Below are positions 23,858 through 33,905 of a DNA stretch of 64,000 nt, one piece after another (position 1 is the stretch's first letter; each line of letters opens with the position of its first letter). Source of the DNA: Xanthoparmelia taractica. Lineage: Eukaryota; Ascomycota; Lecanoromycetes; Lecanorales; Parmeliaceae. A model generated the notes under the pieces. That model did no database searches and had not been told where the DNA came from. It was given only the letters and a program-made list of their open reading frames with translations. Location: assembly GCA_033085395.1 (NCBI GenBank), contig JANQBS010000028.1:62001-126000 (forward strand), given 5' to 3'. A program made the translations under genes and the position numbers.

Positions 23858-24859
23858 ATGCGTTCCCACATAACCATCAGCCTCTTCGCCCTTACAACCC
23901 TCCTTCGCCTGAGCATAGCCGGCTATGTCCTCACCGATACCTACGAACGCGATAATTTCTTCGAGGCCTTCCAACCCTATACTGAATCGGACCCTACAGC
24001 CGGCTTCGTGCAATATGTCGATTACGCAGCGGCAATGGAGGGAAAACTTATAGGAGCCGTCGGCAACTACGGCAACGCGACCTACATGGGGGTCGACTAC
24101 AACTCCACCTCAGATACTGGCCGTCAGAGCGTCCGTATCACGAGTAAAAAGGCCTACAACAAGGGCCTATTTTTGGCCGATATTGCACATATGCCAGGTG
24201 GTATCTGTGGCGTTTGGCCCGCTTTCTGGCTCGTAGGACCCAACTGGCCAGCGATGGGTGAAATCGACATCATCGAAGGCGTCAATGGTGCAACGACGAA
24301 TACAATGACTCTCCACACTTCCAGCGGCTGCTCCATCCAAAAGATGGGCATGTCAGGCACCGCCAACACCACAGACTGCGACACCAACGCCCCCGAGCAG
24401 CCCAAGAATGCAGGATGCGGCATCCTATCCACCGACACCTCCAACTTCGGCGCCGGCTTCAACGCCATCGGCGGCGGCGTCTACGCAACCGAATGGACCA
24501 GCAACGCAATCTCCATCTGGTTCTTCCCGCGCCAAAACATACCCGCCGACATCACCGCCAACACCCCCGACGCAAGCAAATGGGGTACCCCGCTCGCGCA
24601 CTACGCCGGAAACTGCAACATCGACAGCCATTTCCAGAACATGAATCTGGTTTTCGACACCACGTTTTGTGGGGCGTGGGCTGGACAGGATTGGACCGAG
24701 AGCAGTTGTCAGGAGAAGGCGGGGACGTGTGAGGCCTATGTGCAGCAGAATCCGAGCGCGTTTACGGACGCGTATTGGCTTGTTAATTATGTGAGGGTCT
24801 ATCAGGAAGGCGGTGCAGGGAGTAGAAAAAGAGGGTTAAGGAGAGAGGTGGGGGAGTAA
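23858..24859 (+). CDS. Secreted GH16 endo-1,3(4)-beta-glucanase
   Basis: An intronless gene of 333 residues. An N-terminal signal peptide (ITISLFALTTLLRLSIAG) is followed directly by the glycoside hydrolase family 16 fold. The catalytic signature GEIDIIEG is intact, with both glutamates (nucleophile and acid/base) and the middle aspartate. Other family landmarks are GVWPAFWLVGP upstream and a C-terminal DAYWLVNYVRVYQ strand. Cysteines such as those in SGCSIQ, AGCGIL and ESSCQEK suggest disulfides in an extracellular enzyme. There is no GPI signal or glucan-binding module, which argues for a soluble mixed-linkage or laminarin-type glucanase acting on fungal wall or plant polysaccharide. Confidence 0.93.
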   Translation: MRSHITISLFALTTLLRLSIAGYVLTDTYERDNFFEAFQPYTESDPTAGFVQYVDYAAAMEGKLIGAVGNYGNATYMGVDYNSTSDTGRQSVRITSKKAYNKGLFLADIAHMPGGICGVWPAFWLVGPNWPAMGEIDIIEGVNGATTNTMTLHTSSGCSIQKMGMSGTANTTDCDTNAPEQPKNAGCGILSTDTSNFGAGFNAIGGGVYATEWTSNAISIWFFPRQNIPADITANTPDASKWGTPLAHYAGNCNIDSHFQNMNLVFDTTFCGAWAGQDWTESSCQEKAGTCEAYVQQNPSAFTDAYWLVNYVRVYQEGGAGSRKRGLRREVGE

Positions 24860-25905
24860 GGGTGTGCTTGAGGGCAGATGCAAAGGTAATTTGAATTGTG
24901 CCGCTTGCGTGTGTTGCTGTCTGGGTGAATAGATTGTACATAGGTGCGCATTTATATATACTAGGATCGAGACTGTAAACATCCTTGCCCGAAATTTCTC
25001 GAACAAGACCTATTAATCGCTCTCTCTCCAGCACCATACACTCCCACTCTTCCAATTTCGAAAGAACCGGCATGTCCAATTCGACGCTCTCTTCCTTCTA
25101 CATCCTTCTCAATCGCCTAACGGCCTTCCCTGCCAATACCAAACCCGCCCCCTCTCCACTAACACAAACGCCAATCAGAAACCCGTCCTCCCTCCATCCA
25201 TCTTCAACGACCCTCTACTCACATCCACTCACTAATTCACTCACTCGCAAATCATTCAGCCTTATTCCATTCAGCCTCCCTTCCTTCCTTCCTGTACATA
25301 CCCCCACTCAAACTCCCGCCCCTCTCTACCATACCGGTCATTTCATCCTTCCTCGTATAAGCGCTACTCGGGCTCTTCTGTCCACGACCCTCAATTGAGG
25401 GACGTGGCGAGAAGGTGATGATAAGGTGTGGGGTTGTTAGGGATAGACTTTTGTTTGGTTTGGTGCCTTATATTTGTTTTATAGAGTGGCGAGAGCTACG
25501 ACCCGTAGACCAGACTCGTTGGGGACTCGAACCCCACACACACTCTCTCTCTTATACTGTTTTATCATACAACCGCGATAGGGTATAACCCTATATAGAG
25601 GCCGTTGTGGTGAAGAATCCTATCTTTATGTGGTTCTGATAAATAGAGTCTCTTATTAGGAGTAGTCGTAGAATATCCTAGTTCGTAAAGGGAGACTGAC
25701 TATCGAGAATTATGCTCAGCATAGTCCCTAAATATCTTTTTACGAAGTCTTTAGGCCCACTTCATAAATTTATAGAAGAATAGTACTCAATTTCACCACT
25801 GCGAGATCCATTGATATCCCATAGATTTTGTGTGGACTGAACTTAGCTTCGCCTTTTCAATGGGCTACTAGTCCCCAACACCACATAGAGGTGCCAGTCC
25901 TTGCT

Positions 25906-25990
25906 GGGGGTTTATTTGGTTTGGTTTGGTTTGGGTTGGTCTGGTCTGGTTTGGTTTGGGTTCGTGTGGTTTTGCTTCGGTTTTGGTTTG
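25906..25990 (+). repeat. GGTTT-type degenerate microsatellite
   Basis: Imperfect tandem GGTTT/GGTCT units, G/T-rich on the plus strand. Confidence 0.75.
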
Positions 25991-26943
25991 CAGAGTTGAC
26001 AAAGACATTTGTTTGAGATATATGATATCCCGGTACGATAGCATAAAAGTTTCGACTAGCGCCTTGATTTGACTGTGAGATTGAGAAGTCGAATGCCCGC
26101 TCAGGGGTAGGAAAAAGGGGGAGAAGCACACACTCATCACTCCCGCACTAGTCCTCCATTCATCCCGTTTCCTCTCTAATGTCTATGATTAGCAATACAT
26201 ATACCTTCCCCCTCTCCACCCTCCTCTCTCTCCCCCTTCTCGCAAATGCGAAGGGCCCTGGTTTCGATCTCCTGGGTATGATTTGGAGAAATGAGTTCTT
26301 GGATTTGCTGTGCTAGAGAAATGGGGATGGGAATAGGATGATGGAAAGGGGAAAAGGGAGGGGAGAGGGTAATCTTCTGATTTTGGGTACCGGGAAGCCG
26401 TGGGTATGAATTTGAAACAAAGGAGAAGTAGAGATAGGTACGGGATAAAATTGACGCTTCTGCCTGCGTGAAGGAAATTATCCATATGAATTCTAGTGAA
26501 AGCTTTACTTTCATGTCCAGTCCGTTTTTCCCCCGCATCAGCAAGCTGGGAAAGGGAAAGGGGGGCACCGTAGCGTGTAAACATAAACAAAAGAAAAGAA
26601 AGAGAACAAAGGATTCGGGGAACAGAGGGTGCACATATCATAGCCAACCACACAACATCCCCCCTCCCCTCCCTCCCCTTCAAACACCCCCCAATCTCCC
26701 CTTGCAATCCGTGCATCCATTCATTTCATTCTCTCAATCTTTCTTATCTGCCCATCTACCCATCTTCTTTCTTTCCATACAACAAACATTACAGCACAGC
26801 ACACAGACCAGCAGAAACACTGTCTTCCAAAAGGGGCGATGAAAACGCCCGTCATATATAGAGGCATATATACATTAGCTAGGATGCGAGGTCTTGAGGG
26901 AGTCGAAGAAGGGAAGGCACTAAAAGGAAGAATATATATGGGT

Positions 26944-26968
26944 CGCGCGCGCGCGTGTGTGTGTGTGT
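26944..26968 (+). repeat. Alternating CG then TG dinucleotides
   Basis: Six CG units run straight into about six TG units, a purine–pyrimidine alternation of the kind able to adopt Z-DNA. Confidence 0.8.
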
Positions 26969-27506
26969 ATGTGTGGAGCGAGGCGGAGATTTGATTTTCG
27001 GGAACGGTCTTATGCATTTGGGGAACTGCTTCAATTTTTGGGTGGTGGTGGTGGGGCTGGAGGCCGTACAATGGCACAGAAAGAAGGTAGGTATCAAATA
27101 CTTCGATATAAAGTTCATTCATCAACCACCGAGGACACTTGTCTGCAGATCGATTGCATCCCTAAGAGTAATAATTTAGCAGATCAAAGAAGAAAACTTT
27201 CAGAATATGCTATTCACCAGACAACTCCGCCTTCAACCCTTCTTCATTCTGCAACTGTGGCCTCGAATAGCTCCATCCAAAAAAGGAAAGCCCATCTGCC
27301 AATGATCCCCAGAATAAAGACCCCCATCGCACTTCGAAGTCTGAACCCAACACCCCTATCAGCGTAGATCAGCCCTCAAATTGAATCCTAAATTATCAAA
27401 ACCTCGAAACCCATCCTGATACCAATTAAAAGCCAGAAAGTGCACATCCCAACAGCGTATAGCCACGCATACCAAAGCTTCCATTCTACCACTAACAGTC
27501 TGCTTT

Positions 27507-29986
27507 TTATGCAAGAGATTCATCTAGGTCCTCCTGAGCGTCTTCCCAGACGTGTGAGTCTGAGTCTTCGGCATCATCCGTCAGCCCCTCTTCAACGAAC
27601 CCTTCCCCTGGCTCGGGATCCCCTTCGAGGTCACGTCGCTGGGCCTCAAGTATGCTGGACCAGAGCACTTCAAAGGTTAAATACCACAACTGTGGGTCGT
27701 TGTCCGGGGGTTCAATCATCCGTAACGACCAGGCCTGATTATCGTCTCTTCGCCACATTGCATAACCTAGGGCGTTGCTGTCGTCTAAATCAAGTCCTTT
27801 TATATGGCGTGAAGCTTGAAGTAGATCCAATGTCTCCAGATCCCCCCGAAGAGCAGCACAATCTAGCACAGAGTCCCCTACAGAGTCTTTAACATTGAAT
27901 TCAAGCGCCTCGTCGCGCAGCAAGACCCTCAAAGCCTCATGAGCGTTGTAGGCCACACCAAGCATCAAAGCAGTCTTCCCAGATTTAGTTGCTGCATTTA
28001 TGTTGGCACTTCTGTCCAACAAAATCCGAAGGTTCGCTGGTCTGTTGAGGAATGCTGCGTAATGCAATGGCCTGAATCCATTATTGTCCTGGCATTCGAT
28101 GCTTGCCCCATGAGCTAGAATCAGCTCCGTGATTTTTGTGTCTTCATATTTACAAGCAGCCAAAAATAATGGCGTTGTCCCCCAGATATTCTTAGAATTG
28201 ACGTCTACTTTGGCAGCTAGCAATAACTGCACAACAGCAACGTCCCCTAACAAAACGGCTAGTTGCAGAGGAGTCCGACCAAATGAGGAATTTACGTGTC
28301 CAGGGTCTGATCCACAAAGAAGAAGTTGTTTTACAGAACCGGAATCACGCCACTTTACTGCCCAAGACAGGGCCGTATCTCCATTTGCGTCCACATCGTC
28401 AACCGCAGACCGTGGGATCATAGTCAGGACACTATCAAAAGATTCGCGAGGGGCGAAAAGATAGGTTCTTATCAATTTTGGAAGTCTGAGTAGAGTCAGA
28501 TTCGGCCGATGACCGAATAGAGCGGTAAACAGGTTGCGGCTTTTTTGAAACGCTAAGTTATAAGCGGAGCTAAATCGCTATCAGCATGACAGAATACTAG
28601 AGATATTCTAGACGATACTTACCATCCCTGAGAGTTTTCATAGAAAATATCGGAGCCAGCCGTTATCAGGAATCTGGCGGTGTCATAGTTTCCAGTCATA
28701 ACAGCCCACTGTTCATTAGGTCACCTACAGGACTATGTGCAGAGGACAGCTTGCTCCTCACCTGAAGTGCAGTATGGCCATACGGGTCTACGTCAAGTAC
28801 CGATGCTTCTCCGTTAGTCAAAAGAAGTTTTATGTGTTGGATGGCTGCCTCCTTCTCGTGTGGCATGTACATACTGGCCGCAGTGAATATACTGTCGCCG
28901 CGAGAACGCACTCTCGGAAGTCTGACACAGAGTTCTGGCCCCCTGGATTGGTCGTATGCTATCCTAAATGTCACTATCCTATCCAGTAACCATGGAGGAA
29001 AAGCGTATGTGTAAGTGACATAGATCAAACGACCTCGGCAGTCAGAGCTGTTGCATTTGGCTGTCACCCATGGCTGTGCCCTGTACCCTATCAAGAGCGA
29101 ACCAAAAATGGCATTTAGATAGCGGGGACTCCTGATTCTGCCCCCTTCATGGCATGCACAACTGCAGTCTGGCTCACACAGGCTCTGAGAAAGATCGAAG
29201 ATTGCCGCGTAAGGTTTTACCAAAGCCTCTGACTGTGGAGATTGGGATTGATAGAGTCTCGAGGACATCGCAAATGCTTCCAGGTCTGTATCTGTGTCCG
29301 ACGGTTCGGAGGTTTGGTTTTCGTTCTGGAAGAATTGATCGGTTACAGCCTGCTCAGAGCCTCGGAGCTCCAGTGTCTGTCCGCCATCCTGTCCTCTGGA
29401 AGCCTCGCCGGTTTCGGTAACTTGGACCTTCATCGTTTCCATCCTGACGTATATTCTTCGCATCTGATTATGCAGCCCCAGGGAACTGGATCTTCCCAGA
29501 GTCAGCATGGGGACCCAATACGTACAGCACCGGAAGAAGGCCTTACGATGCCAGAAGGCTCAGAGCTGATAATAAGCGGACTCTGTCACTTCGAATGACA
29601 TCTTTCAGACTTTTTACCTGTGGTTCGACTCTGAGCCACCTAATCCGATCTAGTTTCGTCCGTCCATTACGACTGTCGACAGTGGTGAGCTCATACGCTA
29701 CCAATGACTCTAAAGCCAATAGTGTTTCCTTTACGTGTTCAAGAGCCGAGGTAAGGCTCGCATGGCTCGACAAGGGCCCTCGATCCTCTCCAGCGGTTTG
29801 GGCCTGGTGCCGAAGAAGGTCGTTGACATCTTGAACCACATATTGGAGATCGGTAACTTCATTGTTGAGCTCTAGAAGAATATTGGGTTGGCGTCTAGCG
29901 GATATTACCTTCTTGAGACCTTTGCCAATGCTACTCCCTGTACCAACAATAGTGAGGATACCAACAGTCAGAGAAAATGGATCCAT
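27507..29986 (-). CDS. Ankyrin-repeat protein with fungal STAND-type N-terminal domain
   Basis: Four exons, 29986–29547, 29491–28762, 28708–28623 and 28569–27507, give 772 residues with consistent phases. The start ATG opens MDPFSLTVGILTIVGTGSSI, the helical N-terminal domain found on many fungal STAND/NLR-like and ankyrin proteins, including the segment LNNEVTDLQYVVQDV. A middle region carries a Cys-rich CDCSCACH-like motif (read as EPDCSCACHEGG), followed by ankyrin repeats: DPYGHTALQ, NGDTALSWAVKW, FGRTPLQLAVLLGD, WGTTPLFLAACK, NGFRPLHYAAFLN and SGKTALMLGVAY. The tail is acidic. There is no NACHT or NB-ARC NTPase between the two parts. Proteins of this build are candidate signalling or heterokaryon-incompatibility-related factors; function is inferred only. 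Confidence 0.82.
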
Positions 29987-31399
29987 TTGACTCCCTGCTT
30001 CAAGAATTCCGAGGAGTCTTCCAATCAACAGACAAGGCCGTCGTTTGGCAAATCTAGGTTGAGGGGTCACTTTCTTGCAGTGCTATGGCAAGATAGCGCG
30101 GTAAGCGGCAGACACTGTACAGACAGAAGCATGAATCTCGCTGGCCGAGAAAAGTAAAGAGCTCGACTGAGACCAAGGCATAGGCTATCTCAGCCTTGTA
30201 CAACATAGACGACCCATTCGGAGGCCAAAAGATTGTAACGTTCACGGTCAAAATTCGAGGTGCACAAAGTGGAAATACTCCAAAAAAAGCTTTGAAAGAT
30301 GTGATGCAGTATATAAGATGAAGAGGCACAGTCTGTGAGTCTAGAGGTGCCGCATGATGTCAGGGTAGCCTCAGCCTCACTGCACTTGGCAGCCTGATGC
30401 AGTCATACTGCAGCAATAAAGCCCAATGAGAGGGAAAAGGCGCTAAATCTTGTCCACCCTTCTTTAGCGAAATCAACTACATCCATTCACCCTACACATA
30501 GTCTGCGATACTTGCAAAATCACAGCCCCTATAGGAACTTCAAAGAACGTAAGGCTTTATGGGCCTGAAGTCAGCGGCTTAATCGCCTGAGCCTATATCA
30601 AGGCGATGAAGCGGTGCTGACAATAGTTGAAATCGTGGGTGTTCAGGACCAAACTGCACTGACTGCTAGGTATAAATACTGACACTATACCAACTATCAG
30701 ATATACAAAACCAACTGTCAAAAATATTGGTATAAGTGATAGTAGAGATATTTCAGAAGTTCCGCTCTGATTAATACACAGATATAGGGCTGAGTCTCAG
30801 CCCTATAACTCATCCGACTTGAGACGATCAAAACCTCGATCATCCAAAGTCGATATTATCAATCGCCCAAGCTATTAGCGAGCTAGTTGATTATCAGATC
30901 AAAATCCATACCAACTGTCAACTGCTGGTGGAGTAGTTAGCTGATGCACCGTTGCCAACACTGCGAGGAAGAGAGGTAAAAGGCCGAGATTTCGGACCTC
31001 TGTCTACTTTACTCTAACCTGAATGGACCAAATGCCAGATACTCTACCTTAAGGACGAGAACCTAAGACCTAGATCAACCCACTCCCTGTGTCAGACGAC
31101 ATCCAAAATGATGACATATCATTCCGCTTCGCTCTCCAACGCCGACCACTACGGGCAGTCTGACGGCGAGTATCCACGCAACTCCTCAAATTCTCAAGCT
31201 TAATATCTTCTTCCTTCCACTCGCCAATAGTCTACTACCGTGCCTTAAAGTAATCAATGCCAATTGGCCATATGTAGGTACTTTTCGAGCGCCAGACAAG
31301 AAGCTAGCAATGGTAATACCCGGCATGATATGGATGCTCCAAATTCTTACAACTGGAAGAGGTTTGGCAATCTTCGAATCCTTTCGCCGAAGGATCTCG
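29987..31399. other. Intergenic with a 12-bp palindrome
   Basis: No gene seen. AT-rich between about 30650 and 30950, with short repeats of ACCAACTGTCA at about 30708 and 30913 and a perfect inverted repeat at 30783–30807. The first bases are the promoter of the ankyrin gene. Confidence 0.45.
30783..30807. repeat. Perfect palindrome, 12-bp arms
   Basis: TATAGGGCTGAG and its exact reverse complement are separated by a single T, a 25-base near-perfect palindrome in AT-rich noncoding DNA. Confidence 0.85.
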
Positions 31400-32387
31400 A
31401 CCGCCTCCCGCGAAACATTCGCGGTCGAGGCCTCAAATCGGCGTGCATGTGAGGGGGTCTTTGCGTCTTATGGTGCCAATTTCTTACGCCTTCCGTGGAG
31501 CCTGAGGCTCTTGTGTGATGTTTCAACCGACGGTCAGAACATCGCAAAGTTCAGGGGGTTAAAGGATGAGTACCACGACTTAGGTGGTCGACATTTGCTA
31601 AGGGACTTGGTCGGAGCAGAGTTGATCGAACTTCGAGGAAACCCGCCAAATCTCCAAACCCACCTCCTCTCCTCACCGAAATCAGTAACCCAAGAACAAC
31701 ACATCCCACATCCCCCATCCCGATCCCTCCGCATCACCTTCTCCAGCGCAAAAGCAACGATATCAACAATCCAACCCCGCAGCTCCGTATCCTCCTCCAC
31801 AACACTAAAACTCTGCCCCTTCCCCAACCAAGAACCCCCTTCGCAAAAGACCGCCACCCTCATCACCGCAACCTTCACCGACGCCGCCGTTAACGTAAAG
31901 ATAAGCATAAACCTCGCAACCGCCCACCACTTGCCTCTCTCCCTTCCTCGAACCCTTTAACACAAAACATACACCTTATCGCGACACCAACGACCGCCCT
32001 CGTACGTATGCACGCACCGCGCATGGGGACCAGAAACCATACGCAGCCGACACCGAGACAGGTTAGGTGACCGTGATGGTAGAGATGCCACTGTTTGGTT
32101 GGTATCTGCTGCGAGGTGGTCAAGACGGGGACGAGGAGCATGGCGGTGCTGCTGAAGGAGAAGGCATAGTAGAGGAGGGGTTTGGAAAGCTGCCGATTCC
32201 AACGGGAGTTTTACGAGGGTTGTCGAAGTGGATGGGGATGGGTGGGTACCGTCCGAAGTCTCGTGGGGGTGAAGCGGTGAATGAGACATAGGTGAGAAGG
32301 TGTGAGAGCAGAGCGAGTTCGCTACCTACGTTGGCCGTAAACAATATCCCCAAAAGCCAAAACCGCCATATCCTAGCATGAAATTCT
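31400..32387 (-). CDS. Doubtful multi-exon membrane protein
   Basis: Several minus-strand frames look protein-like but I could not join them with certainty. An ATG at about 32370 is followed by a GTAGGT donor. Hydrophobic segments read LLSHLLTYVSF, TAMLLVPVLTTSQ and CVWFLVPMRG. An in-frame stretch ending at 31534 begins RFMLIFTLTAASVKVAVMRV and continues ELRGWIVDIVAFALEKV. The pattern suggests a small protein with four or so membrane segments and frequent introns, or a decaying copy. No family was recognised, and the boundaries given are approximate limits rather than a gene model. Confidence 0.28.
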
Positions 32388-32684
32388 CGAAAACAAAAAA
32401 CAAAAAGCGATGCCCTCCTTCATCACGAACGCGACAATGCAGCATCCAATCCTAACCCAACGCCCAAGTCCAAGAACCCTACGTATCACAGTACCAAACA
32501 CCCGTTATACCATTCAAAAACCCCCATCCCCTCGAAAACGACTGCATCTAAAACTTAAAATCCCCCCACACTCCTTCCCTTTCCACTCACCTATCCAGTC
32601 CACATCCCCTCTTCCATCCTATAACCCACGCACACAAGCAATCACTCCCTCAAATTCACCTCCCTCACCTTCACCTCCCTCTCT

Positions 32685-32735
32685 CTCTCCCTCTCTCTCT
32701 CCCTCTCCCTCTCCCTCTCCCTCTTCCTTCCCTCT
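32685..32735 (+). repeat. (CTCTCC)/(TC)n pyrimidine repeat
   Basis: Tandem CTCTCC and CTCCCT units, pure pyrimidine on one strand. Confidence 0.8.
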
Positions 32736-33156
32736 CGGCCCCCTCGGCCCCCTCGCTCCTTAGTAGTAACACTAACACCAACCTCAACGCCAACCCCAGC
32801 CCCAACCTAACAACACTCCACCTACCCAACCCCACCAACACCTCTACCTACCTACCTACCCACCCCCAAACACTCCCTCCGAGCCAGTACCAAGCACCAA
32901 GCACCAACCACCCACCACAGACCCAAACCACCCTTCCTACCCTTCATACCCAAACCTCCCTTACAACCCCCCTCCCCCCCCTCTCCTTCTTCCCTCTCCT
33001 TCACACTCCCTTCCTACCCTTCCTACCCTTCCTACCCAAACCTCCCTTACAGCCTCCCTCCCCCCCCTCCCCCCCCCTCCCCCCCTCTCCTTCTTCCCTC
33101 TCCCTCACACTCCCTACCCACCCACCCTTCATACCCTACCCTACCTGCCCTACCTA

Positions 33157-33189
33157 CCCTACCCTACCCTACCCTACCCTACCCTACCC
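33157..33189 (+). repeat. Telomere-like (CCCTA)6 array
   Basis: Six perfect CCCTA units followed by another CCC; the minus strand reads TAGGG repeats. The unit is one base shorter than the usual fungal telomere unit CCCTAA. Seven G3 runs with 2-base loops on the minus strand make a strong G-quadruplex candidate. Confidence 0.85.
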
Positions 33190-33293
33190 ACCCTTCATAA
33201 CCCCCCTACCCCCTACCCCCTAACCCCCTAAACCCCCTACATATACCTTACCTCACCACAGCGAGCCCAGTATTCCCAACCCAACCTAACCCC

Positions 33294-33320
33294 ATCCATC
33301 CACCCATCCATCCATCCATC
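33294..33320 (+). repeat. (CCAT)n microsatellite
   Basis: About six CCAT units, one interrupted. Confidence 0.75.
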
Positions 33321-33905
33321 ACACCACATCGTTCCACTTCTCAAAATCTCAATCACACAAACTCCCGACACCCAAACATGGAAGTAGAGTAGAGTAGGGG
33401 GCGGTAAGTCATACATCGCTCATCCCCCCTCATCAAGGATTCGAAAATCGAGATGCGGAGAAGCGAGATGCGTAGTGCAAGGATACGACGGCCGGCTTTT
33501 GAGTTTTGAGGGGGACCGGGGGGGGAGGGTAAATGAGGAGGGGGTGGGGTTTGGGGGTAATGAAGTGATTTGGCGGAAAAATGTTACCTGATGGCAGGTA
33601 CGAGTACATTACCTTGGTTCGCGTACTTGATACTTAATATCCTTGAGTATGCTGCACAATGACTGGAGAAAGAGGGCCTGTGTGGGAGAACAGCGTCATG
33701 TATGTAGCGAGAGAGAGAGTGTGTGTGTGTGCGCTGAGAAAATATAATATATAACAAGGTTAAGGTTTGGTTCTTATTTGAATAGATAGATAGATATGCT
33801 GAAGATGCAAGATATATCGAACCATCTACAACCCGCTTACAGATTGCCAACCCCCCAATGACAAAAGCTCGCAATCCCACGCTCAACTGTACAGGCAGCA
33901 GCAGA

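Larger units (their letters stand above)
24860..27506. other. Gene-poor spacer with repeats and an AT-rich island
   Basis: No supportable gene in 2.6 kb. It contains an AT-rich stretch (25440–25830), a GGTTT-type repeat, a CG/TG alternating run and purine-rich or pyrimidine-rich tracts that open long but low-complexity frames on both strands. The 3' ends of the GH16 and ankyrin genes converge on it. Confidence 0.5.
32388..33905. other. Intergenic, extreme C/T-rich simple sequence
   Basis: From about 32420 to 33330 the plus strand is almost free of G and consists of degenerate CCCT, CCTA, CTCTCC and CATC units. After about 33390 composition becomes G-rich (GGGGG runs near 33510–33560). No gene is supported; open frames here are compositional artefacts. 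Confidence 0.6.

Noticed and set aside
536..24859. Secondary-metabolite biosynthetic cluster
   Set aside because: Oxygenases are present but no PKS, NRPS, terpene or DMATS-type backbone enzyme, P450 or cluster-type Zn2Cys6 regulator is seen.
25516..25540. Possible tRNA gene on the minus strand (GGTTCGAGTCC-like B box)
   Set aside because: The T-arm folds well, but no matching acceptor stem, D-arm or anticodon arm is found upstream on that strand. At most a tRNA-derived fragment.
32420..33330. Tandem repeats considered as a CRISPR array or a true telomere
   Set aside because: Units are 4–9 bases without unique spacers, in a eukaryotic genome; the array is interstitial and its unit is CCCTA rather than CCCTAA.
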